NCBI RefSeq assembly: GCF_000377665.1
Contig: NZ_KB898647.1
Coordinates: forward strand, 375,559 to 439,558
DNA length: 64,000 nucleotides
Direction of reading: 5' to 3'
Source: Vreelandella zhanjiangensis DSM 21076
GTDB taxonomy: Bacteria; Pseudomonadota; Gammaproteobacteria; Pseudomonadales; Halomonadaceae
In this document: piece after piece, positions 1 through 8,221 of the stretch
How the letters are laid out: each line of letters begins with the position of its first letter
How positions within the stretch are numbered: the stretch's first letter is position 1
Translations under genes and position numbers: made by a program
Notes under the pieces: model-generated
Seen by the model: the letters and a program-made list of their open reading frames with translations, nothing else
Told to the model about the DNA's origin: nothing
The model's database searches: none

Positions 1-252
1 ACGTATAACGGCGCCCCGCTTTGGGGTGAACTGCAGTCAGGCCTGTATGTCTCGGCTGGGTGTAACGGTGGGGGAATCGTCAAAGGCACCTATTTGGGGG
101 ATGCCCTGGCGCGCCATGCGTTAGGTTTACCGGTTGAGGATATTGCATCGCTGTTTGGTAAAGCCAGCTGGATGCCCCCGAGCCCGATACGCAAGCTGGG
201 GTTCTATTTAAAAAGCGGTATCGAGAGTCGTAAAGCAAAACGTGAAACTTGA
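1..252 (+). CDS. FAD-dependent oxidoreductase, C-terminal end (partial)
   Basis: An open frame enters from the left edge and stops at a TGA at 250-252, giving the last 83 residues of a protein. The segment NGGGIVKGTYLGDALA resembles the C-terminal glycine-rich FAD-contact region of DAO-type amine or amino-acid oxidoreductases. This is followed by a basic tail ending RKAKRET. The N-terminal Rossmann motif lies outside the window, so the substrate cannot be judged. It sits 33 bp upstream of the NhaC-type antiporter on the same strand and may be cotranscribed with it. Confidence 0.6.
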   Translation, partial: TYNGAPLWGELQSGLYVSAGCNGGGIVKGTYLGDALARHALGLPVEDIASLFGKASWMPPSPIRKLGFYLKSGIESRKAKRET

Positions 253-285
253 AAGCTCCTTCCTTATAAAAACAGAGAGATTCCT

Positions 286-1692
286 ATGGATCCCCAAGCG
301 CATATCGGATTGCTGTCCATTCTTCCTGCCACGTTAGCTATTATCCTGGCATTTATTACGCGTAATACCGTTTTCTCATTGGCAGTGGCGTGCTTTGTCG
401 GTGTGATTACATTGGGGAATGGCTTGATGGGCTTTCCCACCCTGTTAAAGGAAACGTTGGGCACGACCAGCTTCTCCTGGATACTGCTTCTCGAGTTATT
501 CATTGGTACGGTCATTGCTTTCTTTCAGCGCACCGGAGCCATCCAAAACTTTACGGCTTGGGTTGAGCGCCGCGCTTTAACACGTGTCCGCGTTCAGCTC
601 ATTGCCTGGCTAATGGGGATGTTTGTCTTCTTTAGCGACTATTTCAGCCCCTTGTTCGTGGGTAGTACGATGCGCGGTTTGACTGACCGCTACAGGGTCT
701 CCCGTGAAAAGCTTGCCTATATTGCCGACTCAACATCCGCACCGGTCAGCGTATTGATTCCGATTACCGGGTGGGCCGTATTTATCTCTGGCCTGCTGAT
801 TGGTATGGGGCCCATTGAGACTGCCGGACAGGCGATGGGCGTATTCCTCAATGCGATTCCTTTCAATCTCTATGCCTGGCTTTCTGTACTTATGGTGGGC
901 CTGGTGATAATTGGCATCATTCCTCTATTTGGGCCCATGCGTCAGGCCGAAAAGCGTGCACAAGAAGAAGGAAAAGTGCTTCGCGATGGTGCCGAGCCCC
1001 TTGTTGGTGAGGAGTTAACGGAAATTCCCGCCTATGAAGGCGCACGTACGGGGCTTCTGTTAAACTTTTTTGCCCCGGTAATGATTGTTATTGGTGTCGC
1101 GGTAGGAACTTTCATCGTCATGGGTTCTGCTAAAACCATGGAGGCTTTTTTGGCCGCTGCGGTATTCCTGGGCATTGTAATGCGCCTGCAAGGTATCCCC
1201 TTTAACGACATCATGAAAACAGCGATTTCAGGTATGAAAGGGGTGATGCCAGCCATCATTATTCTTGCGCTGGCTTATTCACTTAATCAGCTTTCCAAGG
1301 ATATGGGCACCGCCAGCTATATCGTGGAGATTTCTTCGGGCTGGCTTACGCCATCGCTATTGCCCGCCATGACGTTTCTAATTGCGGCACTGGTGGCTTT
1401 TTCGACCGGCTCATCCTGGGGTACGTTTGCGATTATGATGCCGCTGGCAGTACCGCTCGCGTTTAATTTCAGCAGCGATGCGCTTACCCCGCTGATATAT
1501 GCCACCGTCGCTGCCGTAGCCGGTGGTGGAGTGTTCGGCGATCACTGTTCGCCGCTATCGGATACTTCGGTTCTTGCTTCCACAGGGGCGGCCTCCGACC
1601 ACATTGACCATATTAAAACCCAGATTCCGTTTGCATTGGCCGTTGCTCTGTTCTCTCTGGCTGCCTATTTGATCATTGGGCTGACACTCTGA
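286..1692 (+). CDS. Na+/H+ antiporter, NhaC family
   Basis: This 468-residue, highly hydrophobic inner-membrane protein has about ten to twelve membrane segments. Family marks are the serine/glycine-rich stretch SSWGTFAIMMPLAVPLA (about residues 365-400) and the polar FGDHCSPLSDTSVLAST motif near residue 415, both typical of the Na_H_antiporter (NhaC) family. Members exchange cytoplasmic Na+ for H+ or act as substrate/Na+ exchangers. A cytoplasmic loop at about residues 220-250 is rich in charged residues. The ATG at 286 follows a purine-rich stretch (cagagaga). In a halophile a sodium exporter is expected, but the upstream oxidoreductase leaves open a substrate-exchange role. Confidence 0.85.
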   Translation: MDPQAHIGLLSILPATLAIILAFITRNTVFSLAVACFVGVITLGNGLMGFPTLLKETLGTTSFSWILLLELFIGTVIAFFQRTGAIQNFTAWVERRALTRVRVQLIAWLMGMFVFFSDYFSPLFVGSTMRGLTDRYRVSREKLAYIADSTSAPVSVLIPITGWAVFISGLLIGMGPIETAGQAMGVFLNAIPFNLYAWLSVLMVGLVIIGIIPLFGPMRQAEKRAQEEGKVLRDGAEPLVGEELTEIPAYEGARTGLLLNFFAPVMIVIGVAVGTFIVMGSAKTMEAFLAAAVFLGIVMRLQGIPFNDIMKTAISGMKGVMPAIIILALAYSLNQLSKDMGTASYIVEISSGWLTPSLLPAMTFLIAALVAFSTGSSWGTFAIMMPLAVPLAFNFSSDALTPLIYATVAAVAGGGVFGDHCSPLSDTSVLASTGAASDHIDHIKTQIPFALAVALFSLAAYLIIGLTL

Positions 1693-1792
1693 TCTCTAAG
1701 CAAGCTCCACCTTCTTATCAATCTGCTTTACTGTAGCAGTCAAGCCCACTGTGGTTATAAGCAGTAGGACTTATTGCTGCTACCTTGATAGG

Positions 1793-1872
1793 TAGGCTAA
1801 TCAATATGTAGATCAGTAAATAGGAATACCAATAAATCGGTAGACCAATAAACAGGTAGACCAATAAACAGG
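1793..1872 (+). repeat. 16-bp tandem repeat, five degenerate units
   Basis: Five consecutive 16-bp units begin at 1793, 1809, 1825, 1841 and 1857. The last two are identical (tagaccaataaacagg). The units at 1809 and 1825 differ at a few positions, and the one at 1793 matches at about 11 of 16. The array ends 9 bp before the start codon of the zinc-finger gene at 1882, and the last unit donates part of its Shine-Dalgarno (AGGAGA). The rest of 1693-1881 shows no gene. Confidence 0.85.
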
Positions 1873-1881
1873 AGACCGACC

Positions 1882-2148
1882 ATGGCAGGCGGGTGGGCAA
1901 AGGATGGTGCCGAACAAGAGCAAATCGAAAGAACGCTGGACGATGCTGTTGAGCTTGCCCGCAGTCGGTTGCCGCGCGGTGAAAGCCGTAAGCATTGCGA
2001 AGAGTGCGATGACTTGATTCCTGAGGCGCGCCGTATGGCGGTTCCTGGTGTTCGACTATGCGTTGCTTGTCAGAACGAGCACGACAAAAAACAGTCGAAC
2101 GTTAGCAGCTATAATCGCCGGGGTAGTAAAGACAGCCAGCTTCGCTAG
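1882..2148 (+). CDS. DksA/TraR-type C4 zinc-finger protein
   Basis: A small 88-residue protein. Residues about 38-65 contain CEEC, 17 residues, then CVAC, the C4 zinc finger of the DksA/TraR family (YbiI-like branch). The long coiled-coil of true DksA is absent: only about 35 charged residues precede the finger. The protein is therefore unlikely to reach the RNA polymerase active site as DksA does, though it may still bind polymerase. Strong Shine-Dalgarno AGGAGA six bases before the ATG. The 16-bp tandem repeat lies immediately upstream. The basic, Ser/Asn-rich tail (NRRGSKDSQLR) is typical of this branch. Confidence 0.8.
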   Translation: MAGGWAKDGAEQEQIERTLDDAVELARSRLPRGESRKHCEECDDLIPEARRMAVPGVRLCVACQNEHDKKQSNVSSYNRRGSKDSQLR

Positions 2149-2261
2149 TAGGCCTATCCACTTATCCTTATCTGATAAAGCGTTTAGCGGTAGGCTAACG
2201 ACGATGTGCTGTGCGATTCTAGCGCTCGATAAGCGATCCTGATCCATATAGGCGAGGAACC

Positions 2262-2993
2262 ATGAACGACGTTATTAAACTCTTGAAATCCCACCGTTCC
2301 ATTCGAAAATTCAGTGACCGCCCCATTGCGCACGAATTACTGATCGAGCTTATCCAGGCGGGGCAGGGCGCGGCAACGTCCAGTCATGTTCAGGCGTACA
2401 CGGTTATTCACGTCAAAAACTCAGCTAACCGCGAGCAGATTGCTGAGCTGGCGGGGGGGCAGTCCTATATTGCCAGCTGTGCAGATTTTCTGGTCTTCTG
2501 TGCCGATATGAAACGCCCAACCGAGGCGTCTGAGCGAGCGGGTTCCAACGTCGTACGTGGAATGACTGAGCAGTTGCTGGTAGCCACGGTAGACACCGCT
2601 TTAATGGCCCAGAATGTTGCGACAGCTGCTGAATCAGCAGGGTTGGGTATCTGCTATATCGGCGGGATTCGCAACAACCCTCAGGCTATCAGCGATCTTT
2701 TAAAGCTGCCTGAGCATGTTTACCCAGTATTTGGTATGTGCCTTGGCTACCCGGCCCACGAGCCAGAAGTAAAACCCCGCCTGCCGGTTGAAGCAATCTT
2801 GAAAGAAGACTACTACAGCGACGACAGCGCGCAGGTGCAAGCGTTTGATGACACCATGCAGGAATATTACCAGTCGCGTAGTAGTGCTAATAAAGATTCC
2901 GACTGGTCGCAAAACCTGAAGCCGCTGTTTGATAACAAGCTGCGTCCGCATATGCGTGACTTCCTGATTGAGCGTGGCTTTGAAATGAAATAA
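2262..2993 (+). CDS. nfsA: NfsA-like oxygen-insensitive NADPH nitroreductase
   Basis: A 243-residue flavoprotein of the nitroreductase family. The N-terminal SHRSIRKFSDRPI is the FMN-phosphate binding signature, and the region ESAGLGICYIGGIRNN (about residues 126-142) is the second conserved FMN contact. Length and the C-terminal excursion match the NfsA/FRP subgroup, which reduces nitroaromatics, quinones or flavins with NADPH in the cytoplasm. A GAGG Shine-Dalgarno lies just upstream of the ATG. It is transcribed alone. The symbol follows subgroup resemblance; NAD(P)H-flavin oxidoreductase is the main alternative. Confidence 0.8.
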   Translation: MNDVIKLLKSHRSIRKFSDRPIAHELLIELIQAGQGAATSSHVQAYTVIHVKNSANREQIAELAGGQSYIASCADFLVFCADMKRPTEASERAGSNVVRGMTEQLLVATVDTALMAQNVATAAESAGLGICYIGGIRNNPQAISDLLKLPEHVYPVFGMCLGYPAHEPEVKPRLPVEAILKEDYYSDDSAQVQAFDDTMQEYYQSRSSANKDSDWSQNLKPLFDNKLRPHMRDFLIERGFEMK

Positions 2994-3124
2994 AAGCGTG
3001 AGCTGCTCAACGCAACGGCAAGGGCTACTGTTGAGTGACTTAATTTACTTCGTGAACGGCCTAATTCACTGTGGCCTTGGGGCTGCAGTGATAACCTGTA
3101 AGCTGCCGTTGTCGAGGATGTCTT

Positions 3125-3703
3125 ATGTATAAGCTACAAGCGGGTATGGGTTTAGTACTGGCCGCGTCGCTATTGATCGCTGGTTGTGGGGGCGAGGAAA
3201 ACGAACCGCTTCGTGAACGCCCTGAGCCAGCATCTAGCCGCGCTCAACCTGTCGATGCACCAACTGACGCTGAGCAGGCATCGGTCGCGCCTTTAGAGGT
3301 GACGATCTCAACCTCTGTTTCCCTGCGAACTGATCGGCGTTTAATGGTGGAAGGCGAAACCAATCTACCTGACCAGGCACAGGTGCAGGTAATTGTAGAG
3401 CGTGAAGTAAGCCGGGTTCGCTGGCATACGCGCGCCAACGTAAACGATGGTCGCTTCAGCGCTGGGCCGTTTGGTTCGGGAAGCGGTTTGCCGGATGGTA
3501 CTTATATAGTAAGGGTGCAGCTTTCTGAAGCGAGCGTACAGCCTGAAATTGTGCAAGAGCGCATTGGCCGTCGTGGAGAGCATTTGGCAGGAGAGCTGGT
3601 AAGTCAATCCCGCCATGGGTTGGGCCAGATGGCCACCTACTCACGCCGTTTCTTGGTGGGGGATGAACCAAGACGAACACGTGACCAGGTGGAGATACAT
3701 TAA
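3125..3703 (+). CDS. Orphan lipoprotein with probable beta-sandwich domain
   Basis: A 192-residue protein with an N-terminal lipoprotein signal: a hydrophobic stretch then LIAGC, with Cys21 the predicted lipidated residue. Residues 23-60 are a Glu/Pro/Ala-rich tether. Residues 60-160 alternate short hydrophobic strands and turns (VEGETNLPDQAQVQVIVE; LPDGTYIVRVQLSEA), suggesting an Ig-like beta fold. I do not recognise a named family. Start supported by GAGG before the ATG at 3125. Convergent with the XRE gene 20 bp downstream. Retention in outer or inner membrane cannot be predicted firmly; the +2 residue is Gly, not Asp, which favours outer membrane under the E. coli rule. Confidence 0.65.
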   Translation: MYKLQAGMGLVLAASLLIAGCGGEENEPLRERPEPASSRAQPVDAPTDAEQASVAPLEVTISTSVSLRTDRRLMVEGETNLPDQAQVQVIVEREVSRVRWHTRANVNDGRFSAGPFGSGSGLPDGTYIVRVQLSEASVQPEIVQERIGRRGEHLAGELVSQSRHGLGQMATYSRRFLVGDEPRRTRDQVEIH

Positions 3704-3723
3704 AAATTATGGGGAGAGATGCT

Positions 3724-4248
3724 TTAGACAGAACGCCAATGGGCGAGTAGTACAGCGTGAATAGCGGTGTCAGAGGGCGCTTTTGCAAAGTGCTCAAGGA
3801 CAAAGCGATCATCACGTTTTACAAGGTAATGCCCTGCTTTATGAAACACGTGTGTCGGACCCAGCAACAGAAGATCGTTCGCTGCAACGGGGGCGAAGTC
3901 TGTGTCTGGACCGGGAGTTGCCATAACGCATGGCGCTTTCCAATCGATGTTTAAAGACAGGTGGTGCGGCACGGTGATTGTCGTTGCCTGTACCTGTTCC
4001 CAGGGGAGGGGACCAGTGTGCGTCAACGTCAATAGTTGAGGAGCGGTGTCGCCTTCTAACAGGGTGGCAAGCGAGCAGTCGAGCGCCTCGGCAAGTGCGA
4101 CTAAGCGCTCATGGCCAATTTGCTTGATTGCGCCCGATTCCCAGTAAGAGATAGTGACATCCGACACGCCAACGTTACGTGCTAAGGCAGCTTTATTGAG
4201 CTTGGCCCTAAGCCGCAATTGCTTGATACGTGAGCCTAGCGATTCCAT
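3724..4248 (-). CDS. XRE-family transcriptional regulator with C-terminal sensor-like domain
   Basis: A 174-residue protein. Residues about 6-62 form a Cro/CI helix-turn-helix (RIKQLRLRAKLNKAALARNV, then VSDVTISYWESG). The C-terminal half has the spacing of a LexA/CI-type S24 fold (ANDLLLLGPTHVFHKAGHYLV, then a basic strand), but I see neither the catalytic Ser in an S-x-x-P context nor the usual Lys. Self-cleavage is therefore unlikely. Divergent from gltX across a 287-bp intergenic region and convergent with the lipoprotein gene. Target genes are unknown; autoregulation is the default guess for this family. Confidence 0.7.
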   Translation of the reverse strand: MESLGSRIKQLRLRAKLNKAALARNVGVSDVTISYWESGAIKQIGHERLVALAEALDCSLATLLEGDTAPQLLTLTHTGPLPWEQVQATTITVPHHLSLNIDWKAPCVMATPGPDTDFAPVAANDLLLLGPTHVFHKAGHYLVKRDDRFVLEHFAKAPSDTAIHAVLLAHWRSV

Positions 4249-4473
4249 TTCGTTTTCCTATAAATGAGCTTTATCAGCTCGTTCTGGTTACTTTCACCAC
4301 AAGTGCGGTGATGTGGGCATGCTTGGTGCGTTTAAACACTTTTTATCAGCATGATCGCCGATCATAGGCGCCGCGACATACTAAGCGATTGTGCAATATC
4401 GCGCATCTTGTAATCTATAACCTTATGACTTTTTATATGACGCTTTTATAAGCCAGTCGTTCCCTTTATGACG

Positions 4474-4502
4474 CTGTTGGTTGCGCGTAGGGTAGGTATA
4501 AT
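4474..4502 (+). promoter_or_regulatory. Candidate gltX promoter
   Basis: A perfect -10 hexamer TATAAT lies at 4497-4502. It starts 39 bases before the gltX ATG. At 17-bp spacing the -35 position (4474-4479, CTGTTG) matches the sigma-70 consensus poorly, so this call rests mostly on the -10 element. The rest of 4249-4473 is AT-rich and holds the XRE promoter region without an element I can define. Confidence 0.45.
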
Positions 4503-4535
4503 ATCGCCACGCTTTCTCGCTATAAGGATGTCTTG

Positions 4536-6014
4536 ATGACCGTACGTACTCGCATTGCACCTTCCCCGACAGGGGACCCTCACGTTGGTACGGCCTATAT
4601 TGCGCTGTTCAATTTATGCTTTGCGCGTCAGCATGGCGGACAGTTTATCTTGCGCATTGAGGACACGGATCGCGTGCGCTCGACGCCTGAGTCAGAGCAA
4701 ATGATTCTGGATTCCTTGCGCTGGCTAGGCCTTGAGTGGGATGAGGGTCCTGATGTTGGCGGCCCGCACGGCCCCTATCGCCAAAGTGAACGTGGCGATA
4801 TCTATGCGAAGTACGCTCAGCAGTTGCTGGATGCCGGGCATGCCTTTAAATGTTATCGCACCGCTGAAGAGCTGGATGAACTGCGTGAGTCCCGTAAGGC
4901 AGAAGGCTTGCAGTTGGCACTGAAACCAAATGACTTGGCTTTGGATGACGCAGAAGTAGCTCGCCGCGAGCAGGAAAACTGGCCCTATGTGGTGCGCATG
5001 AAGGTGCCGAGTGAAGGCGTCTGCGTGGTTAACGATATGCTGCGCGGCACAATTGAAGTGGAGTGGGCTCAGGTCGATGCCCAGATACTGCTCAAGTCCG
5101 ACGGAATGCCTACCTACCATCTGGCGAACGTCGTCGATGACCATTTAATGGGTATTACCCACGTTTTACGTGGTGAAGAGTGGATTAACTCGGCCCCGAA
5201 ACATCAGCTGCTGTATGAATACTTTGGCTGGGAAATGCCCGAGCTATGTCATATGCCGCTGTTGCGTAACCCCGACAAGTCCAAGCTTTCCAAACGTAAA
5301 AACCCCACGTCGATTAATTACTATCGCCGTATGGGCTTTTTACCTCAGGCGGTTACTAACTACCTGGGCCGCATGGGCTGGTCCATGCCCGATGAGCGCG
5401 AAAAGTTTAGCTTATCCGATATGATGACTGAGTTTGATATCCAACGCGTATCGTTAGGCGGGCCGGTATTTGATCTTGAGAAACTCACCTGGCTAAACGG
5501 CGTTTATATCCGTGAGGACCTGGATGACGATGCGCTGCTTAGCGCGCTGCGCGAATGGGCGTTCAACGACGCCTATGTGAAGCAGATTCTGCCGCAGGTG
5601 CGCCCTCGGGTAGAAACGCTTTCACAAGTAATGCCGCTGGCCGGGCATTTCTTCTCCGGTTTGCCTGCGCTGAGCGAAGATGATTTTGATAGCGTAAAGC
5701 TGGATAAAGAAGAACTGGTAAAACTGCTGCAGTTTTTGGTATGGCGCCTTGAAGTCGTGCCTGCCTGGCATAAAGAAGCCTTGCTGGAAGAGGTGAAAAG
5801 CCTGGCTGGCCACTTTGAGCTTAAAATGAAAGCGTTCCTGGCGCCCGTCTTTATCGCCATTACGGGAAGTACCTCAAGCACGTCCGTTATGGATGCCATG
5901 GCGATTCTGGGTTCGGATGTAACCCGTGCGCGTCTGCGCAGTGCCATTGATGTACTGGGCGGCGTTTCCAAGAAGCAGGCGAAACGCTTCGAGAAAGAGT
6001 ATCGCGACCTGTAA
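4536..6014 (+). CDS. gltX: Glutamyl-tRNA synthetase
   Basis: A 492-residue class I aminoacyl-tRNA synthetase that charges tRNA-Glu with glutamate in the cytoplasm. The HIGH-type motif is in [14 protein letters not shown] near the N-terminus, and the KMSKS-type motif is SKLSKRKNP near residue 250. The rest of the Rossmann catalytic core and the C-terminal helical anticodon-binding region are present at normal length. I chose the ATG at 4536 over a TTG one codon earlier because AAGGA lies at ideal distance. A tRNA-Glu gene lies 226 bp downstream, so enzyme and substrate are neighbours. A strong hairpin separates gltX from the tRNAs. Confidence 0.97.
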   Translation: MTVRTRIAPSPTGDPHVGTAYIALFNLCFARQHGGQFILRIEDTDRVRSTPESEQMILDSLRWLGLEWDEGPDVGGPHGPYRQSERGDIYAKYAQQLLDAGHAFKCYRTAEELDELRESRKAEGLQLALKPNDLALDDAEVARREQENWPYVVRMKVPSEGVCVVNDMLRGTIEVEWAQVDAQILLKSDGMPTYHLANVVDDHLMGITHVLRGEEWINSAPKHQLLYEYFGWEMPELCHMPLLRNPDKSKLSKRKNPTSINYYRRMGFLPQAVTNYLGRMGWSMPDEREKFSLSDMMTEFDIQRVSLGGPVFDLEKLTWLNGVYIREDLDDDALLSALREWAFNDAYVKQILPQVRPRVETLSQVMPLAGHFFSGLPALSEDDFDSVKLDKEELVKLLQFLVWRLEVVPAWHKEALLEEVKSLAGHFELKMKAFLAPVFIAITGSTSSTSVMDAMAILGSDVTRARLRSAIDVLGGVSKKQAKRFEKEYRDL

Positions 6015-6032
6015 ATCGTTAAGTTGATCGCT

Positions 6033-6082
6033 GCAGAAAACGCCATCCTTATGTAGCTACTCAGAGGGTGGCGTTTTCCTGC
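6033..6082 (+). terminator. Terminator after gltX
   Basis: Inverted repeat with core arms GAAAACGCCA (6036-6045) and TGGCGTTTTC (6069-6078), extended outward by GCAG/CTGC with one bulge. The TTTT run is inside the right arm. It lies 19 bp after the gltX stop. Confidence 0.7.
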
Positions 6083-6143
6083 GATTGAGAGGTTGACGAA
6101 GGCAAGCGTAATCAGTACTATACGCTCCGTCTTCAGGACATGT

Positions 6144-6219
6144 GGGGCCTTAGCTCAGCTGGGAGAGCGCAACACTGGCAGTGTTGAGGTCAGCGGTTCG
6201 ATCCCGCTAGGCTCCACCA
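6144..6219 (+). tRNA. tRNA-Ala (GGC anticodon)
   Basis: A complete cloverleaf of 76 nt with encoded CCA. Acceptor GGGGCCT pairs with AGGCTCC (one G-T pair), the D arm has AGCTCAGCTGGGAGAGC, the anticodon loop CTGGCAG carries GGC, and the T arm contains GGTTCGATCC. It reads GCC/GCU alanine codons. Followed after 21 bp by tRNA-Glu, so the two are probably one transcript. Confidence 0.96.
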
Positions 6220-6240
6220 ATTAGTTAGATTTGTCGTAAC

Positions 6241-6316
6241 GTCCCATTCGTCTAGTGGTCTAGGACACCGCCCTTTCACGGCGGTAACAGGGGTTCGAAC
6301 CCCCTATGGGACGCCA
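6241..6316 (+). tRNA. tRNA-Glu (UUC anticodon)
   Basis: A complete cloverleaf of 76 nt with encoded CCA. Acceptor GTCCCAT pairs with ATGGGAC, the anticodon loop CTTTCAC carries TTC, and the T arm has GGGGTTCGAACCCC. It is the substrate of the GluRS encoded just upstream. Confidence 0.97.
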
Positions 6317-6880
6317 TCTCTTTTTATACTCTCCTATCCCGGATATTGATGTGGCAATGAATCATTCATTTGCTGCGTTTTTTGCTTGCCTGTTATCCTA
6401 CAAAACCGCTAAATCCTCACTTTATTTGAGGTTTTTTTGCTTGACTTGTCCACTTTTGGTGATCCTTCGTTCAGGTTGTGCACAACCCCTTGCTGCACCC
6501 GCGAAAAATATTAAAATTAGCTTATTTTCTTTAAAAACAATAACTTATAAGAGGTTAAAAAATAACCAATCTAAGGCTAGGTCACTGTTCATGGCGATTG
6601 TGGGGCATTCACGAGAGGTTATGAACAAGCTTATCCACAGATAGTGTGGAAAACATTTTTCTATCCTGGCTCCTTAAAAAGTCAAGCGCTATTACGGCCT
6701 CTTTCTAGCGTTTTAGCTGGTGCTTTCGTCTATTGGCAGGGAGCGGTTATAACGCTTTGAGCAGACCCAGGTGGATATCGTGTTAAGGGGCGCAGCGTGC
6801 TCGTCTGATGCATGCTTGCATAAGGTTCATGTATTAGCTTGCATAGTAAAAAGGCGGCTATACAGAAGTAGAAGACGCCT
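6317..6880. other. Gene-free AT-rich region with DnaA-box-like sites
   Basis: No convincing gene. Matches to the DnaA box are TTATCCACA at 6631-6639 (perfect) and TGTGGAAAA at 6645-6653 (inverted, fits TTWTNCACA). The two converge with a 5-bp gap. Weaker sites are TTGTGCACA at 6476-6484, inside the palindrome GTTGTGCACAAC at 6475-6486, and TTGTCCACT at 6446-6454. A very AT-rich stretch lies between at about 6507-6580. The 112-codon frame starting inside tRNA-Glu has no ribosome-binding site and no family resemblance. Confidence 0.6.
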
Positions 6881-6915
6881 AAAAAAAAGAAGGCCACCCA
6901 AGGGTGGCCTTCTTT
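6881..6915 (-). terminator. gltA terminator
   Basis: Perfect 14-bp stem: AAAGAAGGCCACCC (6886-6899) and its complement (6902-6915). On the minus strand it is followed by a run of T from the A tract at 6881-6888. It lies 20 bp past the gltA stop. Confidence 0.92.
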
Positions 6916-6934
6916 GAGATTAAGCCGTTGAAAA

Positions 6935-8221
6935 TTATTTCTTCGGATAATCGCGTTGGTCATGACCAATGTAAAGCTGGCGCGGACGACCGATCTTGTA
7001 GCTTTCGCTCAGCATTTCGTTCCAGTGGGAAATCCAGCCAATGGTGCGCGACACGGCAAAGATCACCGTGAACATATTGGTAGGAATGCCCATCGCCTTC
7101 AAAATGATGCCTGAGTAGAAGTCGACGTTCGGATAAAGCTTACGCTCGACGAAGTATTCGTCTTCCAGCGCAATTTGTTCAAGGCGTTTGGCAATTTTGA
7201 GCTGCGGGTCGTTAGCCATGCCCAGTTCGGCAAGCACTTCGTCGCAGGTCTCTTTCATCACCTTGGCGCGTGGATCGAAGTTACGATATACGCGGTGGCC
7301 AAAGCCCATCAGCTTGAACGGGTCTTCTTTATCTTTTGCCTTATCAATAAAGCGCTGGATGTTCTCTTCAGAGTCGTCGCCAATCTCATCGAGCATCGCC
7401 AGTACGGCTTCATTGGCGCCGCCGTGTGCCGGGCCCCATAGGGCAGCGATACCCGCGCTGATGCACGCAAACGGGTTGGCACCGGTAGAACCTGCCAGGC
7501 GTACGGTAGAGGTGGACGCATTCTGCTCATGGTCGGCATGCAGCATGAAAATGCGATCCATCGCTTTCGCGTAGACCGGGTTGATTTTGTACTCTTCGCA
7601 CGGGTTGCTGAACATCATGTAGAGGAAGTTCTCTGCATAGCTCAGGTCGTTGCGCGGATAGTTAAACGGCTGGCCAACATTATACTTGTGCGACATGGCC
7701 GCCAGAGTAGGCATTTTGGCAATCAGACGAATAGCGCTGATAATCCGGTCTTCTTCTTTGGTGATGTCCATGTGGTCATGGTAGAAGGCCGCCAGGCCGC
7801 CAACGACACCACAAAGAATCGACATGGGGTGCGCATCACGGCGGAACCCTTTGAAGAAGTTGTTGATCTGGTCATGCACCATTGTATGGTTGCGGATGCG
7901 TGCTGCGAAATCCGCATACTGCTCATCGTTAGGCAGCTCGCCAAACAGCAGGGTGTAGCTTAGTTCAACAAAGTTGGACTCTTTCGCCAGTTGGTCAATG
8001 GGGTAACCGCGGTGCAGCAGTACGCCCTTGCCGCCATCAATATAGGTAATGGCAGATTGGCAGGAAGAGGTGGCCATAAAGCCGGGATCGTAGGTAAACA
8101 GGCCTTCAGCACCTAGTCCACGAACGTCGATAACGTCAGGGCCAAGTGTGCCGGAATACATGGGTAGCTCGATCGATTTATCGAGACCGTCTACCGTCAA
8201 TGTTGCTTTCCTGTCAGCCAT
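6935..8221 (-). CDS. gltA: Citrate synthase (type I)
   Basis: A 428-residue enzyme condensing oxaloacetate and acetyl-CoA to citrate, the entry step of the TCA cycle. Catalytic motifs are visible: the His-bearing [15 protein letters not shown] (about residues 255-270) and [15 protein letters not shown] (about 295-310). Length matches the hexameric, NADH-sensitive gammaproteobacterial form (E. coli 427). The frame extends upstream, but the ATG at 8221 is preceded by AAAGGAGG at proper spacing, so I start there. It is divergent from sdhC, the classic gltA-sdh arrangement, with its own promoter at 8296-8323. Confidence 0.97.
   Translation of the reverse strand: MADRKATLTVDGLDKSIELPMYSGTLGPDVIDVRGLGAEGLFTYDPGFMATSSCQSAITYIDGGKGVLLHRGYPIDQLAKESNFVELSYTLLFGELPNDEQYADFAARIRNHTMVHDQINNFFKGFRRDAHPMSILCGVVGGLAAFYHDHMDITKEEDRIISAIRLIAKMPTLAAMSHKYNVGQPFNYPRNDLSYAENFLYMMFSNPCEEYKINPVYAKAMDRIFMLHADHEQNASTSTVRLAGSTGANPFACISAGIAALWGPAHGGANEAVLAMLDEIGDDSEENIQRFIDKAKDKEDPFKLMGFGHRVYRNFDPRAKVMKETCDEVLAELGMANDPQLKIAKRLEQIALEDEYFVERKLYPNVDFYSGIILKAMGIPTNMFTVIFAVSRTIGWISHWNEMLSESYKIGRPRQLYIGHDQRDYPKK

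Noticed and set aside
1718..1995. Two minus-strand frames spanning the 16-bp repeat
   Set aside because: Their repetitive Tyr/Leu/Ile sequence is just the translated tandem repeat, and they overlap the zinc-finger gene.
6306..6644. 112-codon open frame downstream of and overlapping tRNA-Glu
   Set aside because: Starts inside the tRNA gene, has no ribosome site, runs through AT-rich non-coding sequence with DnaA-like sites, and shows no family pattern.
6730..6969. 79-codon minus-strand frame at the end of gltA
   Set aside because: Covers the gltA terminator hairpin and overlaps the gltA 3' end; hydrophobic content comes from T-rich terminator sequence.
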